Assembly: GCA_958298945.1 (NCBI GenBank)
Contig: OY282610.1
Location: 28,408,167 to 28,472,166 of the forward strand
DNA: 64,000 nucleotides
Reading direction: 5' to 3'
Source of the DNA: Atherix ibis
Lineage: Eukaryota; Arthropoda; Insecta; Diptera; Athericidae
Shown here: positions 1 through 9,984 of the stretch, in pieces
How the letters are laid out: each line of letters starts with the position of its first letter
How positions within the stretch are numbered: position 1 is the first letter of the stretch
Position numbers and translations under genes: made by a program
Notes under the pieces: generated by a model
What the model was told of the DNA's origin: nothing
Seen by the model: only the letters and a program-made list of their open reading frames with translations
The model's database searches: none

Positions 1-2045
1 TATCACATAAAGATGACAATTTTTTTCCATACTTACAAATTCACTGAGATAATGCAGGGTTATCAAACTTCAAAATTAAGCTTCACAAGGTTGGTACTTT
101 CTACCTTAATAACTTTTTTCGAACAACAACAGCCATCATACGTCAGGTCAGATACTTCTCGAACTACCCTTGTACGTCAAACGCATCACTAACAAAAAAA
201 CTTTTATTTTCACCGCCCCTTCAAATGCCGGTATTGGTTGGTTTTCTTTTTATATCTGAACCGAACCCGGTATAGTCGGTGACTATTACTCAGCTTGTGC
301 TGTGGAAGGGTGCCTTTTAACTTTAGAGCATTTAGAAAGTAATCGCCAATTTGCAGTCCGAAATGTGCTAAAATGCCATTAAAAAATTTGTTCCACTTCA
401 AAAGGATCAAATTATGCAAGAAGTCTCGTGGCGTCTATTTGAATATTATAATAATATTCCATGCATAATAACAAGGTCCAAGCACAATATAAAATATATT
501 TTTTTATTAAATATAAATCTGAATTATTTAACTTTTCATTCCGACGCACAAATTAGATAATCTTTTGTTGAGATGGACTCCTAATTTGTAGATCTAAGAT
601 TCTTGACTTTAAAATTCAAATAAAATAAACAGAAAATAAGAAAAAAATACAATATATAATATGTTTATTGGACAAAATAATTATCGACAAAACCATAAGT
701 AATAAATTTCTTCTCAAAAAATAAATCAACGAATAAAAATATATGAGCTCGATAGTGGATTGGGTGGATGGATGGCGTGGAAGGGGAGGACGATTATATT
801 TATTGTAATAAATATTAATTTGGCATTAAACTTTGAAAAACCTTATCTAAAATTCTGATAAAGGCAAAAAATTGTTTCTTTTGGGTTGGTATAGACTTTC
901 GAATATTTAGATAACATCAAATCTAAACTGTACAATTTTTTAATTTTCTATTTTGATTTTTATCATTTAAAAGAAAAATTACGCTAAGAGAAAATAATTT
1001 TAGGGCGTTAATAAACGTTTGACCTGAAATGATGTCATACATTTTCTTTCGAATACGAGTACATGTGTACATATTTGCATAGCTTGATATGTTATCAACA
1101 TTTTGTTAGGGTTTCTGCGGGGGTTTTTTCGTAACGTCATCAAATAACACTGTAAAAATTATTAACCAAAATTATAAATGAAAATAAAAAGTTTAATGAG
1201 TAATTATATTATTTTTAACTATGAGTGTATTAGTGTTAGCATTTAAAATAAGTGATTTCATCAAATCTGGACTAATAGAATTTTAAATGAATTTTTTTCT
1301 AAAAATCAAATTAATTGCGAAAATTTATGAACTTGAAAAAATTTTTATTGATAGAAATTTTATCAATTTTATAAGTGTTTATTTTTAATTTTTTTTTTTA
1401 AATATTATTGACATTTATAAGTTGAGATAAACACGTTTGCGACTAAATTTTGTATAATATAACAACAATCAGAAGGTCATTTTTAATAATCTTCACCAAA
1501 ACATCGGAATATGACGCATATAAGTTTATTTATTTTATATTTAAAAAAAATGCTTGATGAAAACGATAACAAAATTTATGTGAAATATTTAAAAGTAATG
1601 ATTATTTTTTTGCAATTGAGGAAAATTTCCCTAAAACTAATATTAATACGAATCGCAATTGGTATGACCCCTCTTTTGAAGAGATACACGTACTATCGGA
1701 AACAGTATAGACTTTAATGCTAAAAATAATTTTCATTTAATATCTTTTTCTATGATTTTAATTTTGCATTTTTAATAATCTTAAAAAAAAATTAACTTTC
1801 GAATAGCAGTAAGCCATAGAGTTTGGGGTTTATTTTTATTTTTTTGGAAACGTGTAGTCTTGTTTGAAAATAATTTCCATAAATAAACATTTAATAATAT
1901 TAACAATAGAATAAAAACTTTTCTTTAAAATATTAGCAGTACAATCTTCAATTGGAATCGACTTGGACTATCTATTGTAACGATCTAAAATTTGGTTTTG
2001 AAAATATATGTAAGACCATCTGATACAGGTTAAGACCCAACAATA
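1..2045. other. AT-rich DNA, no convincing gene
   Basis: A 69-codon open frame at 210-419 on the minus strand (ends YRVRFRYKKKTNQYRHLKGR) is unusually basic but unplaced. It lies in a slightly more GC-rich patch (60-420) that may be transposon debris. The rest is A/T runs and short open frames without codon character. Confidence 0.5.
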
Positions 2046-2951
2046 CGAGGTCTGTTCAAAAAGTATCGTGAATTTTGAATTTCCGCGGGTTACGTATATT
2101 TGATTTTCGATTTTTTTTGTGGCGTTATGTTGTTACTCATGTCTCTCACTTATACCGACAAGTTCGGCTCTTTTGAATGTTCAGTTAATTTTTGACAGCT
2201 GCTTTGCTTGCATGTGTTTTGGCTCGTCTTCGATTTTAGCTGAATTTCGACCAAAAACGGCATCGCATAAACTTTGCTAAGGAGCTGTTGGACTCTGTCC
2301 GCAACGACACAAATTTGCTCCAGAGGGTCATAACTGGTGACAAATCATGGGTTTATGGTTATGACGTGGAAACCAAAGCTCAATCATCCCAATGGAAGCT
2401 GCCGCACGAGCCAAGATCGAAAAAAACGCCAAGTTCGGTCGAATGTGAAGGTTTTGCTTACCGTTCTCTTCGATTGCAGGGACGTGGTGCATTATGAGTT
2501 CTTGCCACAGGATAGGACGGTCAATAAGGAATATTACCTGCAAGTAATGCGCAAGTTGTGCTAAGCAATCCCCCAGAAACGACCGAATTTGTAGTAGAAC
2601 AAAAATTGGCTATTGCCACTTTTGGCTAAAAACAACACACCAATAATGCCGCAGCCACCGTATTACCCAGATCTGGCCTCCTGTGACTTTTTCTTGTTCC
2701 AGAAACTGAAGAGCACCATGAAAGGATGACGCTACGCTGCGATTGAGAAGATCAAGAAGGCATCGAAGGAGGAGCTGAACAAGATCACAAAAAATGATTT
2801 TTTGAAGTGCTTCGAGGATTGGAAAAAACGTTGGCAGAAGTGTATAATATCTGGTGGGGATTACTTTGAAGGGGACAAAATAGATATTCATGAATAAATA
2901 AATAATTTTTGAAAAAACACAAAATTCGCGATACTTTTTGAACAGACCTCG
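2046..2951 (+). mobile_element. Degenerate mariner element (DD34D), internally deleted
   Basis: Terminal inverted repeats CGAGGTCTGTTCAAAAAGTA and its complement end at 2951, with TA on both sides (2044-2045, 2952-2953). At 906 bp it is shorter than the usual 1.3 kb. The transposase is broken. Visible pieces include LLQRVITGDKSWVYGYDVET (first catalytic Asp block), QVRSNVKVLLTV, DCRDVVHYEFLPQDRTVNK, and PYYPDLASCDFFLF (third catalytic block). The N-terminal helix-turn-helix and the HHDNAPAH block with the second Asp are missing, and there are frameshifts, so it cannot encode active transposase. Confidence 0.9.
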
Positions 2952-3329
2952 TATTCATATGAACATGCTCAAACCTTGTTTTCGACAGGAGAAACGTTCC
3001 CAAATTGGACTTGTGTCTTGACACCTTATTTTTCTGCTAAATGGGACATTTTTTTTCTTTGGTGTACATGTGGGACCGGTAATATCTTGCAGTAATGAGT
3101 TTTCGCGTAGCCCTGATCCCTGTGTGGGAGAAATTATGTAATCTTTTAAAGATATTATTTCTTAATGTTAAAGGAAGCATTGAACGCATGACATTTGTGC
3201 CAAAATTGCACCAAATTTTAAAATTGGATAAAGGATAAGTAATTAACTTAAAATTTTGTTTGCAACCAACTGTAATTGACTCAATATTACTAAGAAATGA
3301 AGTTTTTGTCTTGAACTTTTTTCGTATTA

Positions 3330-3660
3330 AGAAAATAAAGCTAATATCAACGGCTTATGGTCTGTGAAAATCTTGAAACGATCTCATTTTAAGGCAATTA
3401 CGAAAGTGTTCGATAGTATCATTAACAGCCAATAGTTCCCTGTCAAAGGGGCTTGTGGAAGGCTGGTATTATTAACGTATTGGTTTAATATGCACCAATA
3501 GCGGTGTTAGGCGCATCCGTAATGATGACGTATTTTGCGTAGCACCAATCAGAAGTTGCTTGACTTTTTCGAAGGCTAATGTGCATTCATTGTTTTTCGC
3601 AAAAATAATCTATGAAATGGTATCAAATTTGAAGCTAATTATTGGCAAAAACCGATGGTA
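3330..3660 (-). mobile_element. Ty3/gypsy retrotransposon fragment, RNase H region
   Basis: Read on the minus strand across several frameshifts: ECTLAFEKVKQLLIGAT, then VIITDAPNTAIGA, then NTSLPQAPLTGNY, then DRFKIFTDHKP. These match the order of the reverse transcriptase connection and RNase H of Ty3/gypsy polyproteins (TDAS..GA, FTDHKPL). Badly decayed, with no LTRs seen here. Confidence 0.65.
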
Positions 3661-3814
3661 ATAATTAATCATTCTTAAAAATTTATGTAGAGATTTAATA
3701 TTAATTGGAATAGAGTTAAATTTTTAAAAGGAAGAATACCTTGTTCGGAGACATCATGTCCATGGAAAATGAGTTCCAATACTCCAAAAATGCATTTTCC
3801 GGTTTTAATATTAA

Positions 3815-4720
3815 GACCGTTTTCTTTGAACTTAATGAGCACAGTTTCCAAATAATAGAGAAATGCACTGAATACAATATTCCACTTCATCTTGCATTTG
3901 TAGACTATCAGAAAAGCTTTTGACTCCATCGAGACATGTTCCGTACTAGGAACAATGGATAAAGCCCGTCTAGACTTTAGATTTTCTGACTTGTAGAAAT
4001 ATATATATACGACCAAGCGACCCTTAGGGTGAAGAGAAGAGATGACTGGACTACAGGGAGGGTCCAGATTGGCAAAGGGGTGAGACAGAAGGACACCATT
4101 TCACCCAAACACGCCACTTTGGCGTTAGAGAACGTATTCAAGAAATTATATTGAAATTAAAGATGTATAAAAATCTATGGAAAACATCTAAACCAATTAC
4201 GCTTTGCCGATGACATTCTAGTTAGTAGTGACGCCGAAAAACGCGGTAAAATGTTGCTGGAGCTGGAAGAATACTTTCGTTCGATTGGCCTAAGATTGAA
4301 TATTTATAAAACCAAAATTATTAGTCCTGATAACTTACAGATCACGATTAATAACATCGCGCTGGAAAATGTTAGCGGGTATGTTTATCTAGGACACATA
4401 ATTAAACTCGGACAAGAAAACCAGACAGAGGAAATTACCAAGAGGATTACCTTGTCTAGGGTAGATTCTTCGAATCTCTACGTCTCCATTGCATGATCTT
4501 TTTCGTTCAAACGGAGCAACAAGATTATGCGATGGAGACGTAGAGATTCGAAGAGAAGTGCCAGGAGACCCCAAGCAAAATGGAGGGATAATATCCAACG
4601 GCTAAAGAAGAAGAAGAAGGATATTAAGATCGCTTTTACAACCATGAACGTGTATATTGGCTATCGATCCGGAAGTGTAATGTTATTCAGTCGACGGTCT
4701 CTGGTTTAGAGACCATATGA
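3815..4720 (+). mobile_element. Non-LTR retrotransposon fragment (RTE-like reverse transcriptase)
   Basis: Pieces in order: QIIEKCTEYNIPLHLAFVDY, then (after frameshift) ATLRVKREDDWTTGRVQIG and GVRQKDTISPKHATLALENV, then NQLRFADDILVSSDAEK with the catalytic FADD box, then KTKIISPDNLQITINN and VYLGHIIKLGQENQTEEI. At 4525-4600 RRWRRRDSKRSARRPQAKW resembles the tail seen after RTE-type reverse transcriptases. Upstream endonuclease is missing and the frame is broken. It contains a 28-bp inverted repeat (separate entry). Confidence 0.75.
4467..4554. repeat. 28-bp inverted repeat inside the RTE-like fragment
   Basis: Arms 4467-4494 and 4527-4554 are reverse complements with one mismatch, around a 32-base loop. 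The right arm belongs to the coding tail of the element. The left arm looks like a local inverted copy of it. Confidence 0.85.
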
Positions 4721-4897
4721 AGTGGACCATCTTAGGAGGTATCTTGTACCTTCTATAATAATATTATTTTGATTATCTCTTTTAGTTGTTTTCGGTATTC
4801 TGGTGGGTTAAATAGTTTTATTTTATAAAACCTAGTTTGAACCTTTTTAATATTTAACTTTAGAGATAAATACTGTAAGTGGCGGCTTTACAGAATC

Positions 4898-4985
4898 TTC
4901 CAGTCTTTTGGCCGAATATGCCGGAAGCTTGGTTTCTTTAGGTCGAACAGTTATTCGCACTTAATTATGTGACAAGGCACGAATA
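4898..4985 (+). mobile_element. Short gag-like retrotransposon fragment
   Basis: It reads PNMPEAWFL, stop, VEQLFALNYVTRHE. The pattern P..WF.Q(V/I)E..FA L is typical of insect LTR retrotransposon gag proteins. The same piece occurs at 33040-33300, so both derive from one element family. Confidence 0.55.
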
Positions 4986-4989
4986 AAAA

Positions 4990-5354
4990 AAAAAGATTCT
5001 ACTTTTGATCAAATCGATCTTTAGTTGAAATTGATTTGCTTGAAATTATATTAAATTGTTATATTGTGATTCTGACAGAACATTTAAACAAGTTCGCTTA
5101 ATAATATGGTGATTTTAGAAAATTTACTTACATAATCTTGGCAAATCACAAATACTTAATTTATTTGACTTAGAAATATATAAAATATAAATTAAATCAG
5201 TTGAGAAATATTGATGAGAAAATATTGGATGAATTTAGAAAAACTATCGACGAAAAATTAAAAATATTTAAAATTCAAGATAAAATTTATTAAAAGTGTT
5301 CAAGGAAGTAGCCACATCGGATTCAAATGATTTTGCCGCAATTTCAAAAACCTG
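4990..5354. other. AT-rich DNA, nothing recognised
   Basis: No gene, hairpin or repeat of note is seen up to the start of the first 14-bp array. Confidence 0.5.
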
Positions 5355-5777
5355 ATTCTGTAAAAATCTGTCATTAAAAATTTGTCAATAAAAATTTGTC
5401 AGTAAGAATTTTCATTTTAAATTTGTCAGCAAAAATTTGTTAGTAAAAATGTCCACAAAAAATTGATTTTAATAAATTTGTCAGTAATGTTTTTCAGTAC
5501 AAATTTGACATTAAAAATTTGTCAGTAAAAATTTATCAGTAAAAATTTATCAGTAAAATTTGCTCGTAAAAAAATTTGTCTTGAAAAATCTTTTTTTTAA
5601 AATCTTTCATTTTAAATTTGTCAGTCAAATTTGTCAGTAAAAATTGTCATTAAAAATTTTTCAGTAAAAATTTATCAGTAAAAATGTTTTATTAAGAATG
5701 TTTTATTAAAAATCTTTTTTAAAAAATTAATTATTAAAAATTTGTCAGTAAAAATTTTTTATTAAAAATGTTTCATT
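5355..5777 (+). repeat. 14-bp minisatellite array 1 (TTTGTCAGTAAAAA orientation)
   Basis: About 30 imperfect units of TTTGTCAGTAAAAA, with frequent CATTAAAAA variants and some 13-base units. It is the most degenerate of the six arrays in the window. Confidence 0.9.
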
Positions 5778-6500
5778 TGTAATGAGTGTAAAATGAATGT
5801 TGATGGAAAGAAAATATTTTAAAGGAATTGAAATCGATAGTGATTGTTACCGTTGAGGGTTACCCATTTAAACGACAAAAGCTCTGCCCAAAAAGAGCAA
5901 ACACATCTGATGGAAAAGAGCAACTCAATTGGAAGCTGAAATTACGAAAGTTCCTCGAATTAGTATTTCTGAAAAGAAATCTGAATCAAGTAGAAATGCT
6001 GAAAAAACTTCTAACAATGCACAATTTCCGAAAAGAGAAAAAATAGATCTTTTCATAGTTTGGGAAAAAAAATCGGAAAATCAAGAACATGCATGATTCT
6101 ATGGATCTAATCCGAATCAGTTATTATGAAAAAGGTAAAAATAAATTTTAAAGATGGCCGAAATTCTGGGCACGAAAACTGCTCACGAATTCGGACCACA
6201 CACGTTCTATCTGCCAATCCTGTGGCGTTCTACTAATTACGAGTATTCCACATATTTTTGGCTAATGTCAGTAAACTAAGAATTTCTTTCCGAGCAGGGT
6301 TCATCCCATTGTGGAGCTCTTAGATCCAAGAATTTCATTTCCAAATCCACTTTTTAATCTGAACTAACATACTAACTAACATGGTCCAGAAAAATTAGCT
6401 AACTCAAATTGTTCCAACTGGTAACGTTCATACTTGCAGTAGCGCCAAATGGCCTCACGGTCGTCTAGGGGACCTTACATACAAACTAACAAAATTTAAC
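5778..6500. other. No gene recognised; possible retroelement debris
   Basis: A 72-codon open frame at 5828-6046 (basic, VTVEGYPFKRQKLCPKRANT) and a more GC-balanced stretch at 6160-6480 suggest decayed mobile-element sequence, but nothing could be matched to a family. Confidence 0.35.
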
Positions 6501-6519
6501 ACAACTAACTATCAAAACT

Positions 6520-7560
6520 CGTGCTCTGTGAAAAATGTGTTTTGCGTACTTGACCATTTTATGGTCGTCTTAATCGATTTCGCAGAAATGTTACGCTATT
6601 GGACATCGAATCATCAACCCGTGTGCGTAAAGTGCGTACAGAGGAAAATATTGCCGCCGTGGGGTCCAGTGTTAGTGAAGACCGAGATTTGTCCATCCGT
6701 CGGCGTTCACAGCAATTGGGATTGTGTTACTCGACTATGTGGAAGATTTTACGGAAGGATCATGGATGTTGGTCTAAAAGCATATTAAATTCAGCTCGTG
6801 CAAGAACTGAAGCCGAACGACCTGCCAAAGTGTCGAATTTTCAGTGAATCTTAGAAGAACTTGAGAAAAATCTATTTTTTTACCAAAAAATTGCGGTCAG
6901 CGATGCAGCTCATTTCTGGTTAAATGGGTGTGAATAAGCAAAATTGACGCATTTAGTCTGATGAACAACCAAAGGCAAAACAAGTACAGCCATTGCACCT
7001 AGAAAAATACACTGTTTGATGAAGTATATGGGCCGGTAGAATCACCTTTAATTTATTTCTTTAAATATGACGCTAGCCGCAACGTTACCGTTAATGGCGC
7101 CCGCTATCGCTCGATGATTTCGAAATTTATTTTTCCCAAAATGCAAGAATTCTATCTGGTCGATATGTGGTTTCAATGAGAAGGCGGTACATGCCACACA
7201 GCACGTGAAACAATGGACAATTTGAGAGATAAGTTCGGTGAGCAATTTATCTCACGTTTCAAACCGGTGAGTTGGCCGCCAAGATCGTGCGATTTGACGC
7301 CTCTAGACTATTTTTTTTTGGGCTACGTGAAGTCACTCGTCCATGCCGATAAACCAGCGTCATTTGCAGCCTTCGAAGACAACGTATTATTATTGAGATA
7401 CCAACCAAGCTGCTCGAAAAAGTGGTTTAAAATTGGACACTTCGCATGGATCACTTAAAACGTAATCGTGACCAATATTTACAAACAATAATCTTTAAAA
7501 AGTAAATGGCACACTTTGGTTTATCGATTCAAATAAAAAATTCATACACTTTTGCAATTT
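6520..7560 (+). mobile_element. DD41D (rosa-like) Tc1/mariner element remnant A
   Basis: Transposase pieces in order: KVRTEENIAAVGSSVSEDRD, LSIRRRSQQLGLCYSTMWKI (helix-turn-helix), then after a deletion VTVNGARYRSMISKFIFPK and VDMWFQ, a stop, EGGTCHTARETMDNL, then SWPPRSCDLTPLDYFFLGYV, ending near 7500. Counting from the second acidic position (Glu here, where family members have Asp) to the Asp of TPLD gives 41 residues between, the DD41D spacing. The stop and the Asp-to-Glu change mean it is dead. Confidence 0.8.
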
Positions 7561-7667
7561 TTCTGTTTTTTTTCGGAAGTTTGCAAAGCAAACACCTTAA
7601 AAAAGCATCCGTTACATTTTTTTAAATAAAATATACATAAATAAGTTTAAAATTTATACAATTTTTC

Positions 7668-7833
7668 AGCCAGAAACCAACGAAGTTCTATATTGATGGA
7701 ATTATGGCTCTGCCCAAAAAGTGGCGAAACATTGCCGACAATCACGGAGAATATTTGGTTCGGATAAATTCATTTTAACACACAGATTTAAGGTTCTGTA
7801 GTTTACTCAAAAAACGCCATGAACTTTTTCGAC
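7668..7833 (+). mobile_element. 3' end of a mariner (DD34D) element
   Basis: The last codons of a transposase (FYIDGIMALPKKW-like, NHGEYLVRINSF across a frameshift) are followed by a terminal repeat ending GAACTTTTTCGAC. This is the same end as in the mariner copies at 18479-19568 and 28264-29010. The rest of the element is absent, and DD41D remnant A lies just upstream. Confidence 0.75.
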
Positions 7834-8284
7834 AAGTAGTATTCGTGTAATTACATGTCTTCCTGTTAATTAATATTTTTTACCCACAAAAAAAACCATT
7901 TAGGAAAAGACAACTTCTATAAAAATCTAGATTGAAATTTGCTTTTGTTTTCATTTTTTATAATTTCTTATATTTGAAAATGGTTGTAGCTGAAAAAAAA
8001 ATCGTTTATTTTCTTAAAAGTTTTTATTAATTATTATTGCATAATAAAATTCAACAGGTTTATAAGTGAGCAAAACTATGTGACTCAATTATCACTCAAT
8101 TTAAAATAAAATAATACAATTGATTGGGGAAATCGATTTGATGGAATTACTAATTTGATTAGAAATAAAATGATTATAATGAAAGTCGAAGAAGATTTCT
8201 TTAATATATTTATACGGCGAAATGATGAACAATAGAGTTCGATAGAAAATAAAGATCCATGAGAACAGGAACTAGTTGAAAATT
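7834..8284. other. AT-rich DNA, nothing recognised
   Basis: No codon-like sequence or repeat is seen. It forms the 3' flank of the small minus-strand gene. Confidence 0.5.
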
Positions 8285-8534
8285 TTAATCACTTTCAATT
8301 GGAGTAGAAATTTTTGCAAAATTCTTCATCATGTACCATATTGCAAACCTGGGCTGCATTTATGAAAATATGTAAAAAAAAAAGGAAGAAGAATAAGCAT
8401 AGAAAGGCGGCTTACTGTTTGTTGGGGACTACTTGAGAGCGAATCGCTGGGTCGTAATACGTCTTCGACACTCTCGTCACCGGCATTGAATCGAATTGCA
8501 AGCGGTACACTTCCAGGCGATTTGCTTCCATTTC
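8285..8534 (-). CDS. Unrecognised small two-exon gene, or the last two exons of a larger one
   Basis: I do not recognise this protein. An exon with acceptor TTTTACAG| (8535) runs from 8534 to donor CA|GTAAGC at 8416. A second exon, 8348-8285, follows acceptor GCCCAG|. With the ATG at 8529-8531 they join in phase into 59 residues, beginning MEANRLEVYRLQFDSMPV and ending FAKISTPIESD followed by TAA. The first exon is clearly less AT-rich and more codon-like than its surroundings and has charged, ordered-looking sequence. The frame is also open upstream of the ATG across the acceptor, so this may be the 3' end of a longer gene. If unspliced, the first exon would end at TAA 8412-8414, one residue after the donor. 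No signal peptide or clear membrane helix is seen. Confidence 0.5.
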
Positions 8535-9815
8535 CTGTAAAATGATTTCAACAAAATACGATTTTCTCAATTTATTTATTTTAAGCAATGTTAAAAAATC
8601 GAACAAATATCCACTACAGGAAACACTGTTTCGAAACGGAAATTAAAAAAAAATATTACCTTTAGGAATTTTTAATGAATCCATAATAACATGCCAGCAC
8701 GAATTAATGTGAATGCAATTTTTTTCTACCTTCGCTAAAACCAAAACTAAACAAAAGCTCTACTACGATTGTTGTTGAAATGTCTTAGAACCAATATTGT
8801 TGCAGGCATAAATTCGCATTTAAATCAACTAAAGTCAAAAACAATAATAGAGCGAAAATGAAAAACTTCGACAAAACTAATTTGCACAATAAATAATAGT
8901 AATGCGACCATCTAATTCGAAGAAAACTTTGCTTAATTGCATTCACAACAAGCGAATTTGTTTTTGTTTCTATACGGAGGACACACTCATAGTCGGTAAT
9001 TTCATAACAGCAGCAGCACCACCACTGAACACCAAACACTTTGTTATCACTTGAAACATAAAATTCATTTTTAATTGGAATAAAATCGTTCACTCGGAAT
9101 GTAAATGGTTAAACATAAATCCTAATGGCGAAACTTATTAGAAAACTGGACAAATTCCGCCAGGCTTTTATGGAATGAAACAGAAGAATTCCTGTAAAAT
9201 ATGTTCCGCCAAATAACCAAACACTATCTGCACAGAAAATGATTCAACTCGACCAGTCAACTCATTCCCATACGAAACCCAACAAAAAAAACTGACAGTT
9301 CGTAGAGTAGTGACGTCTGGATCAGCTGAAACGGACACATACCGTTTTGGCTGACATCTATTGACAGTGTTTGAAGATTTAATTTTTCACCATTAGCGAC
9401 CAGACGTCGCTGCTTCGACAAAACTATAGAAAGTATATAAAGCCACATAAAAGTTTTGCAGTAATTAACATTTCAAAGAATTTAAATTTTTTATCCATAG
9501 ATAATATTGTCATGCATCTCCATTTGTAAACTTATGGAAGGCAACCGAAAACAAAACTGCAAAAGCTGACGAAGATTGAAGAATTTCGTCCGAATAGACC
9601 AATTAAAAACAATGCCAATAATAATTTATCATTTATAAATAATATTTAGTTCACCTTTTCAATATAACTACAAATAATTCTTTCACTTGCCTCAATTATG
9701 TTTCAATTTCAATTATTAAAAAACAATCTTACCACAAAAAAAAACAATGAAATGTAAGGCATTACTTCAATAACAACGACGAAATTAAAAAAAGAACTGT
9801 TTCGACGCTTAGTAA
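8535..9815. other. Complex-sequence region upstream of the small gene; possible promoter
   Basis: This region is less A/T-homopolymeric than its surroundings. It has a 12-base inverted pair at 9309-9320 and 9400-9411 (one mismatch), both carrying a GACGTC core like a CREB-type site, and a TATATAAAG box on the plus strand near 9435. It could hold 5' exons or the promoter of the minus-strand gene at 8285-8534. No coding exon with convincing splice sites was found. Confidence 0.35.
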
Positions 9816-9819
9816 ACAA

Positions 9820-9898
9820 TCAGTAAAACTTTGCCAGTTGAAATGCTGCCCGTATTTACTCTTTCAGTTAATTTGAACTTTTTCATTTTCTAAAATTT
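9820..9898. repeat. Segment shared, inverted, with array 4
   Basis: The reverse complement of this segment matches 42086-42165 with only about eight differences, and that copy is embedded in the 14-bp array of MYRF intron 1. Here it is single-copy and about 90 bp from array 2. It includes GGCAAAGTTTTACTGATTG, which resembles one satellite unit. Confidence 0.8.
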
Positions 9899-9984
9899 CC
9901 ATTTTTGTTTTTTTTCCATCCAATTTCATTTACCACTTTTATATAGAATGGGCTCAAATACATTTTGTGTACGATCTGACGTTT

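Noticed and set aside
210..419. 69-codon basic frame at the left end
   Set aside because: Could not be linked to any family. Not called as a gene, only mentioned in the description of the stretch.
8785..9093. 102-codon frame upstream of the small gene
   Set aside because: Low-complexity Cys and Leu/Phe runs without splice or codon support. It may be UTR but not shown to code.
9122..9175. Short plus-strand frame MAKLIRKLDKFRQAFME
   Set aside because: Only 17 codons with no splice site to extend it; codon-like appearance could be chance.
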